Assembly (NCBI RefSeq): GCF_009295515.1
Contig: NZ_RQVV01000032.1
Coordinates: forward strand, 62,001-126,000
Source of the DNA: Erwinia endophytica
GTDB taxonomy: Bacteria > Pseudomonadota > Gammaproteobacteria > Enterobacterales > Enterobacteriaceae
DNA: 64,000 bases
Reading direction: 5' to 3'
Shown here in pieces: positions 9,069 to 17,917 of this stretch; position 1 is the first letter of the stretch; every line of letters begins with the position of its first letter. The position numbers and the translations under genes are program-made. Below the pieces are notes generated by a model, which saw only the letters and a list, made by a program, of their open reading frames with translations, was not told where the DNA came from and did not search any database.

Positions 9069-10130
9069 ATGAAAATTCTGGTCATCGGTCCTTCCTGGGT
9101 TGGCGATATGATGATGTCGCAGAGTCTCTATCGTACGCTGAAGGTTGAGTATCCTGACGCCATCATCGATGTGATGGCGCCCGCGTGGTGCCGTCCGTTG
9201 CTGTCACGTATGCCTGAAGTCAGCGAAGCCCTGGCAATGCCGCTCGGCCATGGCACCCTGGGACTGGGTGAACGTCGTCGCCTGGGTAAGACATTACGCA
9301 ACAAAGGGTACGAACGCGCTTATGTCCTGCCTAATTCCTTCAAATCAGCGCTGGTGCCCTTTTTTGCCAATATCAAAACCCGTATCGGCTGGCGTGGTGA
9401 AATGCGCTATGGACTGCTGAACGATATCCGGCCTCTGGATAAAGCGGCCTTTCCCCTGATGGTTGAGCGCTATATCGCGCTGGCTTATGACCAACAACGG
9501 ATAACCAGTGCGAAAGATCTGCCGCAACCGTTATTATGGCCAGCCCTTGCCGTTAGTGCAGAAGAAAAACTGACGACGGCTGCAGAGTTTGATCTTGTAG
9601 CAGTACGACCCGCAATGGGTTTCTGTCCTGGCGCTGAGTTTGGTCCTGCCAAGCGCTGGCCGCATTATCATTATGCTGCACTGGCGCAGAAGCTGATCAA
9701 TGACGGCTATCAGATTGTCCTGTTTGGTTCAGGGAAGGATAAAGACACCGGCGAGCAGATTCGACAAAGCCTGCCGGAAGATGTGCGGCAGTACTGCCGC
9801 AATCTGGCTGGCGAAACCACATTAGAACAGGCGGTTGTCCTGTTGGCCCATTGCCGGGCGGTAGTCAGTAACGATTCTGGTCTGATGCATATCGCCGCCG
9901 CGCTGGGGCGCCCTCTGGTGGCGCTGTACGGCCCCAGCAGCCCGGACTTTACCCCTCCGCTGTCGGACAAGGCGCGTGTTATCCGCCTGATCAGCGGTTA
10001 TCACAAAGTGCGGAAAGGGGCAGCGGAAGAAGGTTATCATCAGAGTCTGATCGATATTCAGCCTGAGCGGGTCAGTGCCGAACTGGCGAGCCTGCTGGGT
10101 GACAGCCAGGAGAATGAATGCAGGTTCTGA
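9069..10130 (+). CDS. waaF: ADP-heptose:LPS heptosyltransferase II (WaaF)
   Basis: GT9 enzyme that adds the second L,D-heptose to Hep I of the inner core at the cytoplasmic face. The 353-residue product opens MKILVIGPSWVGDMMMSQSL. It contains VLPNSFKSALVPFFA, GFCPGAEFGPAKRWP and the nucleotide-heptose block CRAVVSNDSGLMHIAAALGRP, followed by LYGPSSPDFTPPLS. Length matches the family (348-354). It overlaps waaC by 13 bp, indicating coupled translation. Confidence 0.96.
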   Translation: MKILVIGPSWVGDMMMSQSLYRTLKVEYPDAIIDVMAPAWCRPLLSRMPEVSEALAMPLGHGTLGLGERRRLGKTLRNKGYERAYVLPNSFKSALVPFFANIKTRIGWRGEMRYGLLNDIRPLDKAAFPLMVERYIALAYDQQRITSAKDLPQPLLWPALAVSAEEKLTTAAEFDLVAVRPAMGFCPGAEFGPAKRWPHYHYAALAQKLINDGYQIVLFGSGKDKDTGEQIRQSLPEDVRQYCRNLAGETTLEQAVVLLAHCRAVVSNDSGLMHIAAALGRPLVALYGPSSPDFTPPLSDKARVIRLISGYHKVRKGAAEEGYHQSLIDIQPERVSAELASLLGDSQENECRF

Positions 10131-11098
10131 TTGTTAAAACCTCCTCAATGGGCGACGTACTCCATACTCTGCCAGCCCTGACTGATGCCATGCGCGCTAT
10201 CCCAGGGATCCGTTTTGACTGGATCGTGGAGGAAGGTTTTGCACAAATCCCCACCTGGCATCCGGCGGTAGACCGGGTGATCCCGGTAGCGATCCGACGC
10301 TGGCGTAAACATTGGTTTGGCAGTGCAGCACGTGAAGAACGCTTTCTGTTCAAGCGTGAGGTTCAGTCACGCCAGTACGATCTGGTGATTGATGCGCAGG
10401 GACTGATTAAAAGCGCCGCACTGGTCACCCGTATCGCCAAAGGTATCAAGCACGGCCAGGACAGTCGCAGCGCTCGCGAACCATTTGCCAGTTGGTGGTA
10501 TGACAGACGTCATGCAATCAATAAGCAGCAGCATGCTGTACAGCGTACACGGGAACTGTTTGCCAAAAGTCTTAACTATCCCTTGCCGACCAGCCTGGGT
10601 GACTATGCCATCGCAGGGCATTTCCTGGCGAACCCTCCTGTCGATGCCGTTCAGTATCTGGTGTTTTTACATGCCACCACCCGTGATGCGAAACACTGGC
10701 CAGAGAATAACTGGCGCGAGCTGATCGGTTTGCTGCAAGCCAGCGGGCTGAAGATCAAACTGCCCTGGGGCACGGAGCACGAACAGCAGCGGGCCAGGAG
10801 ACTGGCGGAAGGATTTAACTATGTAGAAGTACTGCCCAAACTGACACTGGAACAGGTCGCCCAGATTTTAGCCGGCGCAAAAGCTGTGGTATCCGTCGAT
10901 ACAGGACTCAGCCATTTAACCGCAGCACTGGATCGCCCCAATATCACGCTGTATGGTCCAACCGATCCGGGATTGATTGGCGGTTATGGTAAAAATCAGT
11001 TCGTCCTGCGCCCCACTCAGAGCCAAAATATGGCAGATATCTCTGCACAACGTGTGGCAGAACATCTCCATCCTCTTATCGCACCCATGGCTGATTAA
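10118..11098 (+). CDS. waaC: ADP-heptose:LPS heptosyltransferase I (WaaC)
   Basis: GT9 enzyme that attaches the first heptose to Kdo2-lipid A. The 326 residues begin MQVLIVKTSSMGDVLHTLPA, the classic WaaC start. FDWIVEEGFAQIP, VIDAQGLIKSA and FLHATTRDAKHWP are family blocks. The donor site block is AVVSVDTGLSHLTAALDRP, then LYGPTDPGLIGGYG. It follows waaF with overlap; a GT2 gene starts 6 bp after its stop, so transcription probably continues into it. Confidence 0.96.
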   Translation: MQVLIVKTSSMGDVLHTLPALTDAMRAIPGIRFDWIVEEGFAQIPTWHPAVDRVIPVAIRRWRKHWFGSAAREERFLFKREVQSRQYDLVIDAQGLIKSAALVTRIAKGIKHGQDSRSAREPFASWWYDRRHAINKQQHAVQRTRELFAKSLNYPLPTSLGDYAIAGHFLANPPVDAVQYLVFLHATTRDAKHWPENNWRELIGLLQASGLKIKLPWGTEHEQQRARRLAEGFNYVEVLPKLTLEQVAQILAGAKAVVSVDTGLSHLTAALDRPNITLYGPTDPGLIGGYGKNQFVLRPTQSQNMADISAQRVAEHLHPLIAPMAD

Positions 11099-11104
11099 AC
11101 GCAG

Positions 11105-12022
11105 ATGACCCCCCCTATCCTGAGCATTCTGATTGCCGCACACAATTGTGGCGATTTTCTCGCCAAAACGCTCGACAGTATCATCGCCTCACTGGGCAAG
11201 GCGCTGGTGCGGACCGAAATTGTGGTGGTCAACGATGCCTCGACAGACGCCACCCAGACCATCATTGATGATTACGCGTTGCGCCTGCCGCAGCTTCGTC
11301 ATAGCTATGTCGATTACCGTAACGTCGGTAAAGTCCGTAATCATGCGGTTAAACTGGCATGCGGCGACTATATTCTGATGGTCGATGGCGACGATCAACT
11401 ACTTCCTGGCGCCCTGCAGGATCGACTGCAAACACTGCAAAAATATACGCCGGATATTCTGCTCAGTCAGATTATCGAAGTGCGGCATGACGTTCCGGCG
11501 TTGCAATGGCAGCCCTCCGACCCTGAATTACTGCCCCGGGACGAGGCTATTGAGCGTTTCCTGATACATCGGGATTATCAGGCGCATTTTATCGGGCAGT
11601 TCTTTTCACGGCAGTTACTGCAACAACATGCTTTCCCGGATTTTATCTGTTACGAAGACACCTGGCTGTTTCCGCTACTGCTGATGCTCAGTGAGAAAAC
11701 GCTGTTTACCCGCAGTGGTTTTTATCTATACCGTAAGCATGGGCACAGCCTGTCGACAGCCATTGATGAACGCAAGATTACCTGTCTGATTGCCGCGACA
11801 CAGAACATGGATGAGGTGTTGCCGGCACAATTTGAGCACCTGATTACCTGCCATTGGCTGGATATCGCCAACCGGTACCATCCTTTGCTCAGCGGCACGT
11901 CACAAGGTCATCAGGTGAACTCGCGTATCGCCCGGGTCAGCCTGGTCCGGTTTCTGCTGAACAGAAAAATCAGGACCAGTTATAAGAGAAAAATGCTGGC
12001 GGTACGGAAACGCAACCGATAA
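11105..12022 (+). CDS. GT2-family glycosyltransferase, LPS core
   Basis: Family 2 (GT-A) transferase of 305 residues. The start is ILIAAHNCGDFLAKTLDSI, followed by VVVNDASTDATQTI and the metal-binding DGDDQLLPGAL (DxD). A catalytic-region CYEDTWLFP lies near residue 180. The basic C-terminus is rich in Arg and Lys, often seen in membrane-surface core transferases. The gap to waaC is 6 bp. In Klebsiella a ligase gene sits here, so the locus differs. Acceptor and donor are not deducible; an outer-core role is inferred from position. Confidence 0.8.
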   Translation: MTPPILSILIAAHNCGDFLAKTLDSIIASLGKALVRTEIVVVNDASTDATQTIIDDYALRLPQLRHSYVDYRNVGKVRNHAVKLACGDYILMVDGDDQLLPGALQDRLQTLQKYTPDILLSQIIEVRHDVPALQWQPSDPELLPRDEAIERFLIHRDYQAHFIGQFFSRQLLQQHAFPDFICYEDTWLFPLLLMLSEKTLFTRSGFYLYRKHGHSLSTAIDERKITCLIAATQNMDEVLPAQFEHLITCHWLDIANRYHPLLSGTSQGHQVNSRIARVSLVRFLLNRKIRTSYKRKMLAVRKRNR

Positions 12023-12042
12023 TACCGTCCTTCACGATCCGA

Positions 12043-13014
12043 TCACGCCATTCCTTGTCTTGACTTAAAGGCGGCATACTCCGCCAGCGTCATTCCCTGA
12101 GTCCGGGTATGAAGCCAGCTAAATAGCGTATCGAGGTCGTCATAAAGCCGGTCAATATCCGCTTCATTTTTGAATGTCGGGCTCCCGTCAGGCATAAACT
12201 CGGATGAGTGCAACATGAACTCGACATAATCGGCCCCGGAAGCCAGACTTTTTTCTGCCACATTAATCATTTGTTGCACATTGCCGCCAACAGGACGCAG
12301 CCAGTGCACAGAAGGGCTGCGCTTTTTGCCACGCAACGCATCGTAACCCTGCCTGAGCACGTTCATCAAGCGGCAATGCTTGAACTGAATACTCATCGGT
12401 ACCTCCAGCAATGGAGAGCCTCCCGGACGAGAAATATCATCGATATCAATATAATAAGCGGTTCGGGGGAAACGAGTATAATTGCTCCCCCCCTTACCTT
12501 GCGGAGCACCTGGTGAGTATTGCCAGTTCACGCCCGGCGTTACCGAACAGTCAACCTGGTAGCCGAACTCAATCAACAATTGAGCATAATATTCATCGAA
12601 AGCCCACCGTCCGGCGCGATGGCTGAGCATTTTGGTATGAAATGTTTCTTCCAGCAACTGGGTCATCCAGGCCACTTTTTTGCGGATTTCATCACGCGGA
12701 TACTCGATCAGATAAGGCTGAAAATGCCAGTCATTTTCCGTCAACTGATATTCCGGTGGACTATTCCAGGCATGCAGATGCATCCCTACCTCGCCAGTAT
12801 TACGGGCGATGACATCGCGGGCAAATTCGATATAAACCGGATCAACCGCCATTTCATAATTGGTCAGCCAGGTGGGTTTAAAAGCATATTTTTCACAAAC
12901 TTGCTGGAAACGTGCAAGAAAATCTGCATTTCTGGTCGTAACATGGCCTGAACGATTACGCCACAGATTGTCGCCTTCCGTATCGATGGTGATTAAAAAT
13001 GCTGGTTTATTCAT
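12043..13014 (-). CDS. WalW-like polysaccharide deacetylase family protein
   Basis: Protein of 323 residues of the NodB-like / divergent polysaccharide deacetylase superfamily. The N-terminal ITIDTEGDNLW gives the first Asp of the metal site. EVGMHLHAWNSPP supplies the His-x-His metal ligands. LSHRAGRWAFDEYYAQLL is the Arg motif, and EFMLHSSEFMPDGSP supplies a late His. Similar proteins are annotated WalW in LPS loci of related genera. It is transcribed against the flanking core genes, facing the GT2 gene, so it has its own promoter in the 13015-13319 spacer. The probable task, deacetylating an amino-sugar of the core or O-unit (for example GlcNAc to GlcN after a WabH-like step), is inference. 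Confidence 0.75.
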   Translation of the reverse strand: MNKPAFLITIDTEGDNLWRNRSGHVTTRNADFLARFQQVCEKYAFKPTWLTNYEMAVDPVYIEFARDVIARNTGEVGMHLHAWNSPPEYQLTENDWHFQPYLIEYPRDEIRKKVAWMTQLLEETFHTKMLSHRAGRWAFDEYYAQLLIEFGYQVDCSVTPGVNWQYSPGAPQGKGGSNYTRFPRTAYYIDIDDISRPGGSPLLEVPMSIQFKHCRLMNVLRQGYDALRGKKRSPSVHWLRPVGGNVQQMINVAEKSLASGADYVEFMLHSSEFMPDGSPTFKNEADIDRLYDDLDTLFSWLHTRTQGMTLAEYAAFKSRQGMA

Positions 13015-13144
13015 GCCCGTTGCCGCTCCATTATGACCCAGCCAGTATGTTACGCAGCCCTCTCCAGGGACGCAAAGGGATTTGCTGGCGCATCAGGGAG
13101 TCGGGCGGATTTGCTATAGCGCTATCTTTTTTATTTTTCTAAGA

Positions 13145-13192
13145 TTAACCTCATGCGTCGACCAGTATTAATCAATGTCCGCATGAGGTTAA
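13145..13192. repeat. Perfect 13-bp inverted repeat in the walW-like/wabH spacer
   Basis: TTAACCTCATGCG (13145-13157) and CGCATGAGGTTAA (13180-13192) form a perfect inverted repeat around a 22-bp spacer. The spacer of 305 bp is between divergent genes and has a T-rich run on its left (13128-13140). No T-tract follows the stem on either strand, so it is not a simple terminator. It could be an operator or an mRNA leader structure. A second short inverted repeat, GAGGAG ... CTCCTC, lies at about 13269-13289 near the downstream start. Confidence 0.6.
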
Positions 13193-13319
13193 CAGGTCAA
13201 AATGAACCGGGATATGGCAGAGGGATTGCCTGAAGTGATGAAAAAGGTAAGTCGTATTTATGCAGTAGAGGAGAAGGAGCATCTCCTCACGGTAGACTTT
13301 CTCTGTGAAAGGTAAAAAA

Positions 13320-14426
13320 TTGTCCAAGCGAATTTTGATGATCATTGATGGCCTGCCCGGTGGCGGTGCCGAGAAAGTCGTACTCACGCTGGCGAAAGGA
13401 TTGATTGAACGCGGCCACCGGGTTTCGCTATTTTCTCTGCGCGCGGTATGTGACTACCCCATACCAACCAACCTGCATTATCAGGTCATCCAGGATAGCT
13501 GCCGTCGCCCCTGGCGCAAGCTGACCGAACTGAATCGTCGAGCGGCCATGCTGGATAATGCAATAGTGGCAGCAGAGGAAGAAGGTGGCGCCTTTGATCT
13601 GGTGGTCTCTCACCTGCATAAAACCGACCGGATTGTCAGACGTTGCACACGGCTGCAACCCGCGAAAACCTGGTTTTGCTTGCATGGTGTCTTTTCTTCG
13701 TCCTATCTGGCTCACCGCAAAGGTTTTTCGTTATGGCTGAAAAAAGTTAAAACACGGAGAGTCTATCAAAACCGCAATGTTCTGGGTGTTTCGGAGTATG
13801 TGCTCGACGACCTCAAACAGGCTTTTCACATAAAACCTGCTCGCGAAAAAGTCATTTTTAATCCTTTTGATTTCGAAGCGATCCTCTCTCAATCGTTAAA
13901 ACCCTGTAAAATGGCGGGTCAGGATTACCTGCTCCATGTAGGGCGTTTCCATCAGACCAAACGACATGATCGCCTGCTGCGCGCCTATGCCAAAAGCGGC
14001 CTTACGGCGCCATTAGTGCTGATTGGCCAGGGCAGCCCGACAGCGACCACAAAACTAAAAGAACTGGCAATGGAACTGGGAATCAGCGACAGAGTTTACT
14101 TTGAAGGTTTTACCAATAATCCTTATCCCTGGATCCGCCATGCAAAACAACTGATTGTCAGTTCCGATAGCGAGGGTTTTGGTAATGTGCTGGTCGAGGC
14201 GCTGATTTGCTATACTCCTGTGGTTAGCACCCGTTGTCCAGGAGGACCCACCAGTATTATGACCGGTGACCTGGCCCGTGGCCTGGCGGAGATGAACGAC
14301 GATTCACTGGCCGCGACGATGCAGGATGTTTGGCTGAATCCGCCAGCGGTAGATGGACGCGATCTGAAGGCGTACAGTATTGAGGCGATATGCCAGCAAT
14401 ATATTGATTTAATCAATAATAACTGA
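13320..14426 (+). CDS. wabH: GT4-family glycosyltransferase, WabH-like
   Basis: Glycosyltransferase of 368 residues. The N-terminal block ILMIIDGLPGGGAEKVVLTLA and LFSLRAVCDYPIP agree with what I recall of Klebsiella/Serratia WabH, which adds GlcNAc to the core galacturonic acid. The C-terminal GT4 half has LLHVGRFHQTKRHDRLLRAY, VYFEGFTNNPYPWI and SSDSEGFGNVLVEAL (E-x7-E). I prefer the TTG at 13320 (MSKRILMI) because AAAGG is 7 bp upstream; a GTG at 13305 in frame has no ribosome site. The gene symbol rests on memory of the family and on wabG lying nearby, so the acceptor is only probable. Confidence 0.65.
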   Translation: MSKRILMIIDGLPGGGAEKVVLTLAKGLIERGHRVSLFSLRAVCDYPIPTNLHYQVIQDSCRRPWRKLTELNRRAAMLDNAIVAAEEEGGAFDLVVSHLHKTDRIVRRCTRLQPAKTWFCLHGVFSSSYLAHRKGFSLWLKKVKTRRVYQNRNVLGVSEYVLDDLKQAFHIKPAREKVIFNPFDFEAILSQSLKPCKMAGQDYLLHVGRFHQTKRHDRLLRAYAKSGLTAPLVLIGQGSPTATTKLKELAMELGISDRVYFEGFTNNPYPWIRHAKQLIVSSDSEGFGNVLVEALICYTPVVSTRCPGGPTSIMTGDLARGLAEMNDDSLAATMQDVWLNPPAVDGRDLKAYSIEAICQQYIDLINNN

Positions 14427-14663
14427 AATTTACGCTACCTTACAAGAAAGACGATTAAGATAATCAGAGGCCAGGCAAATGTGCGAGCTGGCTTCAGGGG
14501 CTGAGTGCCCAAAAACGCTTTTATTTCTGCATAATGTAAGATTTCCACCCTCGTACAACAGGAATGAATATCAAAACTCTGTGATATATATTCGCATAGT
14601 ACCAAGATCGACCGGTTCACAATGTGGCAATAAATGGACAACTTCGCTCAGGGAGAATAGAGG
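14427..14663. other. Spacer with no recognised gene
   Basis: A 237-bp gap between two core glycosyltransferase genes. No credible reading frame, promoter or hairpin terminator is obvious; the sequence is less GC-rich than the flanking genes. A GGGAG at 14651-14655 serves the next gene. Confidence 0.4.
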
Positions 14664-15767
14664 GTGAATTATGTGTTGATATTCCTGTTTCTGCTACCAG
14701 TAAAGCTACTGATGAAGCTGAGACGGAAAAAACAGCCTCGTAACCTGGTGATCCAGACGGCGAAGATTGGTGATTTCATCAATATCACCCCTTTGCTGAA
14801 ACACCTTAAGCACAGTGATGCTTTGCTGAGCCGTGCTGTTGCGCCACTGGCAAAGCACGATGCCACGCTCGGGGAAATTTTCTATGTGGAAGACTACAAG
14901 AGCAATCTTCTCGCCAGATTAAAGCTCGCCTTTAAACTGATGAACCACTATGACAATGTCTATCTGCTACATCCTAACAACCTCAACCTGTTTTATGCGG
15001 CCTGCTGTAATGCCGACAATAAGCAGTTTCTGTCGATGTACAGAAGAAAGTGGTATCAGGGGGTTTTCTACCTCACGGCAACCGGTACAGTTGAACATCA
15101 GAAACATACGCTAACCCTGGAAAACTATCTGAAGCTGGCCGATCGCTCACTGACCAAAGACAGTTACCCAAAACATGCGACACTCCCACTACTGAAGCCA
15201 GAAAACACCCCCAACGAGCTGTTCAGAACGGATAAGATTAAAATCGGCCTGAGCATTTCAGCAGGTAACCAGGCCAAAACCATCCCACCAAAAATATGGA
15301 AAACACTCTTCGACAGGCTCGACGATCTGCCTTGTTTATTCTATATTTTTGGTTCGCCGAATGAACTGGCCCATTTTATTGAGCTCAATAAGGTGGTTGG
15401 CGAACGCGATAACCTCGTGAATATGATTGGCAAAATCTCACTGGAAGGGGTGCCATATGCTATCAGCCAGATGGATTTTTATGTGGCATCTGATTCGGGT
15501 AATATTTATATCGCCGACGCGCAAAATGTACCGGTCATTCTGATTTACGGCCCTTGTTGCGTGGAAGAACAACGTCCTCTGGGAGATGTCCTGCTGATAG
15601 GTCCTGATCATATTGCCCCGACGTCCTATGTGTTTCGCGCGTTGTATAAATTTAATCATCCTGCCCAACAGCTTTTCGCGCTTGATGCGCGTAAGCTTGA
15701 TGATATTTATGATTTTATTTACACGCGCAGTTGGAAATGCCTTACCGAAAAGAAGATATTACCCTGA
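14664..15767 (+). CDS. GT9 heptosyltransferase-like protein
   Basis: Product of 367 residues with an N-terminal hydrophobic stretch (VLIFLFLLPVKLLMKL), unusual for GT9 proteins. A heptosyltransferase-like body follows: VIQTAKIGDFINITPLLKHL replaces the usual KxxxxGD start block, and DFYVASDSGNIYIADAQNVP replaces the SDSG donor site, ending LIYGPCC. It therefore belongs to the GT9 fold but is divergent. The GTG start is supported by GGGAG 8 bp upstream. Its 3' end is close to the next GT2 gene, so the two form one unit. The donor could be a heptose, but this is not established. Confidence 0.72.
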   Translation: MNYVLIFLFLLPVKLLMKLRRKKQPRNLVIQTAKIGDFINITPLLKHLKHSDALLSRAVAPLAKHDATLGEIFYVEDYKSNLLARLKLAFKLMNHYDNVYLLHPNNLNLFYAACCNADNKQFLSMYRRKWYQGVFYLTATGTVEHQKHTLTLENYLKLADRSLTKDSYPKHATLPLLKPENTPNELFRTDKIKIGLSISAGNQAKTIPPKIWKTLFDRLDDLPCLFYIFGSPNELAHFIELNKVVGERDNLVNMIGKISLEGVPYAISQMDFYVASDSGNIYIADAQNVPVILIYGPCCVEEQRPLGDVLLIGPDHIAPTSYVFRALYKFNHPAQQLFALDARKLDDIYDFIYTRSWKCLTEKKILP

Positions 15768-15769
15768 GT

Positions 15770-16771
15770 ATGAATCCGCATTCTGAAATTCCGTCGCCGC
15801 TGTTGAGCGTGATTGTCCCGATGTATAACGCTGGAAAAAGCTTCCAGGCCTTTATTGAGTCAGCACTGGCGCAAACGCTGCAATCCCTGGAAATCATCAT
15901 CGTCAACGATGGTTCCACTGATGAATCAGCGGAAATGGCGCATCGTTATGCTGCGCAGTATGCGCATATACAGGTTATCGATCAGCAAAATGGCGGTGTT
16001 TCACGGGCGCGTAATGCCGGTCTTGCCATCGCCCGGGGCCAGTATGTGACCTTCCCGGACGCTGATGATACCCTTTATCCGGATATGTACCGCAAACTGG
16101 TCGAGATGGCCGGGCAAGACGATCTGGATGTAGCACAGTGCAATGCCGAACGCATTTTCTGGGGGGATGATAACGCCCGAACGTTGATCCCAACCGATCG
16201 CTTGCGTTCCACTGGCGTACTGAGCGGTGCCGAATGGCTGGGCAAGGCGCTGTCGACCAACCGCTATCTGCACGTGGTCTGGCTGGGGATCTATCGCCGG
16301 GAACTGATTCAACAGCTAAACTTGCTGTTTGAACCGGGGCTGCACCACCAGGATATCCCCTGGACTACCGAATTAATGCTGAATGCACGGCGGGTACGCT
16401 ATACCGAAGAAGTGTTGTATCGCTATTACGTTCATGACCAGTCAATCAGCAATCAGAAGCGTACTGGTATGCGTAATGTCGAATATCAGCGGCACTATCT
16501 GAAAATCGCCCGCATGTTGGATGAGATTAATCAACGCTACCGCCATAAAGTTAACATCGCTCCCGCCGTGTATCGGCAGGTAACCAAAGAGGCATTAACC
16601 GTTTGCCACTCTATTCGCCGTGAACCGGATGCTGAAGCGCGACAGGCGATCATTGCCGATGTGTTCGCAACAAAAACGCCTGGCATCATGTTGCGTAACA
16701 CACGTGGCGCCCAACAGTGGTATCAACTGTTGCTCTGGCTGATCCGTATTTGGCGCTGGCGTCAAAAGTAA
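15770..16771 (+). CDS. GT2-family glycosyltransferase, LPS core
   Basis: Family 2 transferase of about 333 residues: LLSVIVPMYNAGKSFQAFIE, IIIVNDGSTDESAEM, NGGVSRARNAGLAIA and the DxD block FPDADDTLYPDMY. The C-terminus WYQLLLWLIRIWRWRQK is amphipathic and basic, suited to membrane association. The ATG at 15770 (MNPHSEIP) is chosen because it begins just after the upstream stop; an in-frame start at 15731 would overlap it by 37 bp. The next gene (waaQ) follows after 60 bp. Specific linkage is unknown. Confidence 0.8.
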   Translation: MNPHSEIPSPLLSVIVPMYNAGKSFQAFIESALAQTLQSLEIIIVNDGSTDESAEMAHRYAAQYAHIQVIDQQNGGVSRARNAGLAIARGQYVTFPDADDTLYPDMYRKLVEMAGQDDLDVAQCNAERIFWGDDNARTLIPTDRLRSTGVLSGAEWLGKALSTNRYLHVVWLGIYRRELIQQLNLLFEPGLHHQDIPWTTELMLNARRVRYTEEVLYRYYVHDQSISNQKRTGMRNVEYQRHYLKIARMLDEINQRYRHKVNIAPAVYRQVTKEALTVCHSIRREPDAEARQAIIADVFATKTPGIMLRNTRGAQQWYQLLLWLIRIWRWRQK

Positions 16772-16831
16772 TTCCGCCGGACGCTGACTTTCCCTTACAA
16801 TCAGCCCACTTCACTTTGAGATCCAACGAGT

Positions 16832-17917
16832 ATGGCCTGTCCTGAATTGATCCCCGCCACATTTGCACCGCAAAATATTCTGCTGATAAAGCTGCGCCAT
16901 CATGGCGATATGCTGCTGACCACGCCAGTGATTAACGCGTTGCATCAGCGATATCCAGCGGCTAACATCGATGTGCTGCTCTATAAAGAGACCCGTCCGA
17001 TGTTGCAGGCGTTCCCGGCCATTCGTCATTTCCACGTTATTGATCGTAACTGGAAAAAAGAAGGGAGCTGGCAGCACATTCGCCATGAAGTTGCTCTGGT
17101 GCGTTCGATTCGCCGACAGCATTACGACCTGGTGATTAATCTGGCTGACCAGTGGCGCAGTGCGATTATCACCGGCTTATCCGCTGCAAAAATCCGCATC
17201 GGCTTTGACTTCCTTAAGCGAAAAAATGTCCTGTGGCGACATGCCCATACTCACCGGGTGTCCACGCAGGATCATGGCGAGTTGCACACGGTTGAACAAA
17301 ATCTTGCGGCTCTCAAGCCTCTGGGTATCCCGAATACCGGCTTTCCGGCCTCAATGCATTACAGCGACAGTGACTGGCAGCAAACCCGGACGGCACTGGA
17401 CAAACAGCAAATATCGCCGTCACCCTATATCGTCATCCAGCCAACCTCCCGTTGGCTGTTTAAATGCTGGGAAGATGACAAGGTGGCCGGATTGATCGAC
17501 GCCCTGAGCACATCAGGCTGTGACATTGTCCTGACAGGCGCGCCTGACAAAAAAGAACAGGCGATGATCGAGCATATCCTGTCCCTCAGCCATAATCCGC
17601 GGGTGATTTCTCTGGCCGGTAAACTGACGCTGCCGCAGTTGGCCGCCTTGATCGACCATGCTCGCCTGTTTATCGGCGTGGACTCCGCGCCAATGCACAT
17701 GGCTGCCGCGCTGAATACCCCCTGCGTCGCCCTGTTTGGCCCGACTAAATTGAAACAGTGGCGCCCATGGGGGGAGAATAATCGGGTCATCTGGGCGGGA
17801 GATTATGCCCCGCTGCCGCCTCCGGACAGCATCGATACCCGGACTGAAAAACGCTATCTCTCGGCTATTCCACTGGACGAGGTGGTGAAAGCCGCAAGGA
17901 CATATCTGGATGAGTAA
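16832..17917 (+). CDS. waaQ: LPS heptosyltransferase III (WaaQ)
   Basis: GT9 enzyme adding the branching heptose III to Hep II of the inner core. The 361 residues include ILLIKLRHHGDMLLTTPV, VINLADQWRSAIIT, IQPTSRWLFKCW and the donor site FIGVDSAPMHMAAALNTP followed by ALFGPTKLKQWRPWG, which is diagnostic of WaaQ. It overlaps wabG by 8 bp, and the pair waaQ-wabG is conserved in Klebsiella and Serratia core loci. Confidence 0.93.
   Translation: MACPELIPATFAPQNILLIKLRHHGDMLLTTPVINALHQRYPAANIDVLLYKETRPMLQAFPAIRHFHVIDRNWKKEGSWQHIRHEVALVRSIRRQHYDLVINLADQWRSAIITGLSAAKIRIGFDFLKRKNVLWRHAHTHRVSTQDHGELHTVEQNLAALKPLGIPNTGFPASMHYSDSDWQQTRTALDKQQISPSPYIVIQPTSRWLFKCWEDDKVAGLIDALSTSGCDIVLTGAPDKKEQAMIEHILSLSHNPRVISLAGKLTLPQLAALIDHARLFIGVDSAPMHMAAALNTPCVALFGPTKLKQWRPWGENNRVIWAGDYAPLPPPDSIDTRTEKRYLSAIPLDEVVKAARTYLDE

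Noticed and set aside
13015-13319. JUMPstart/ops element in the LPS locus
   Set aside because: GGGCGGATTTGC near 13096 resembles it only loosely; the GGCGGTAG core is not present.
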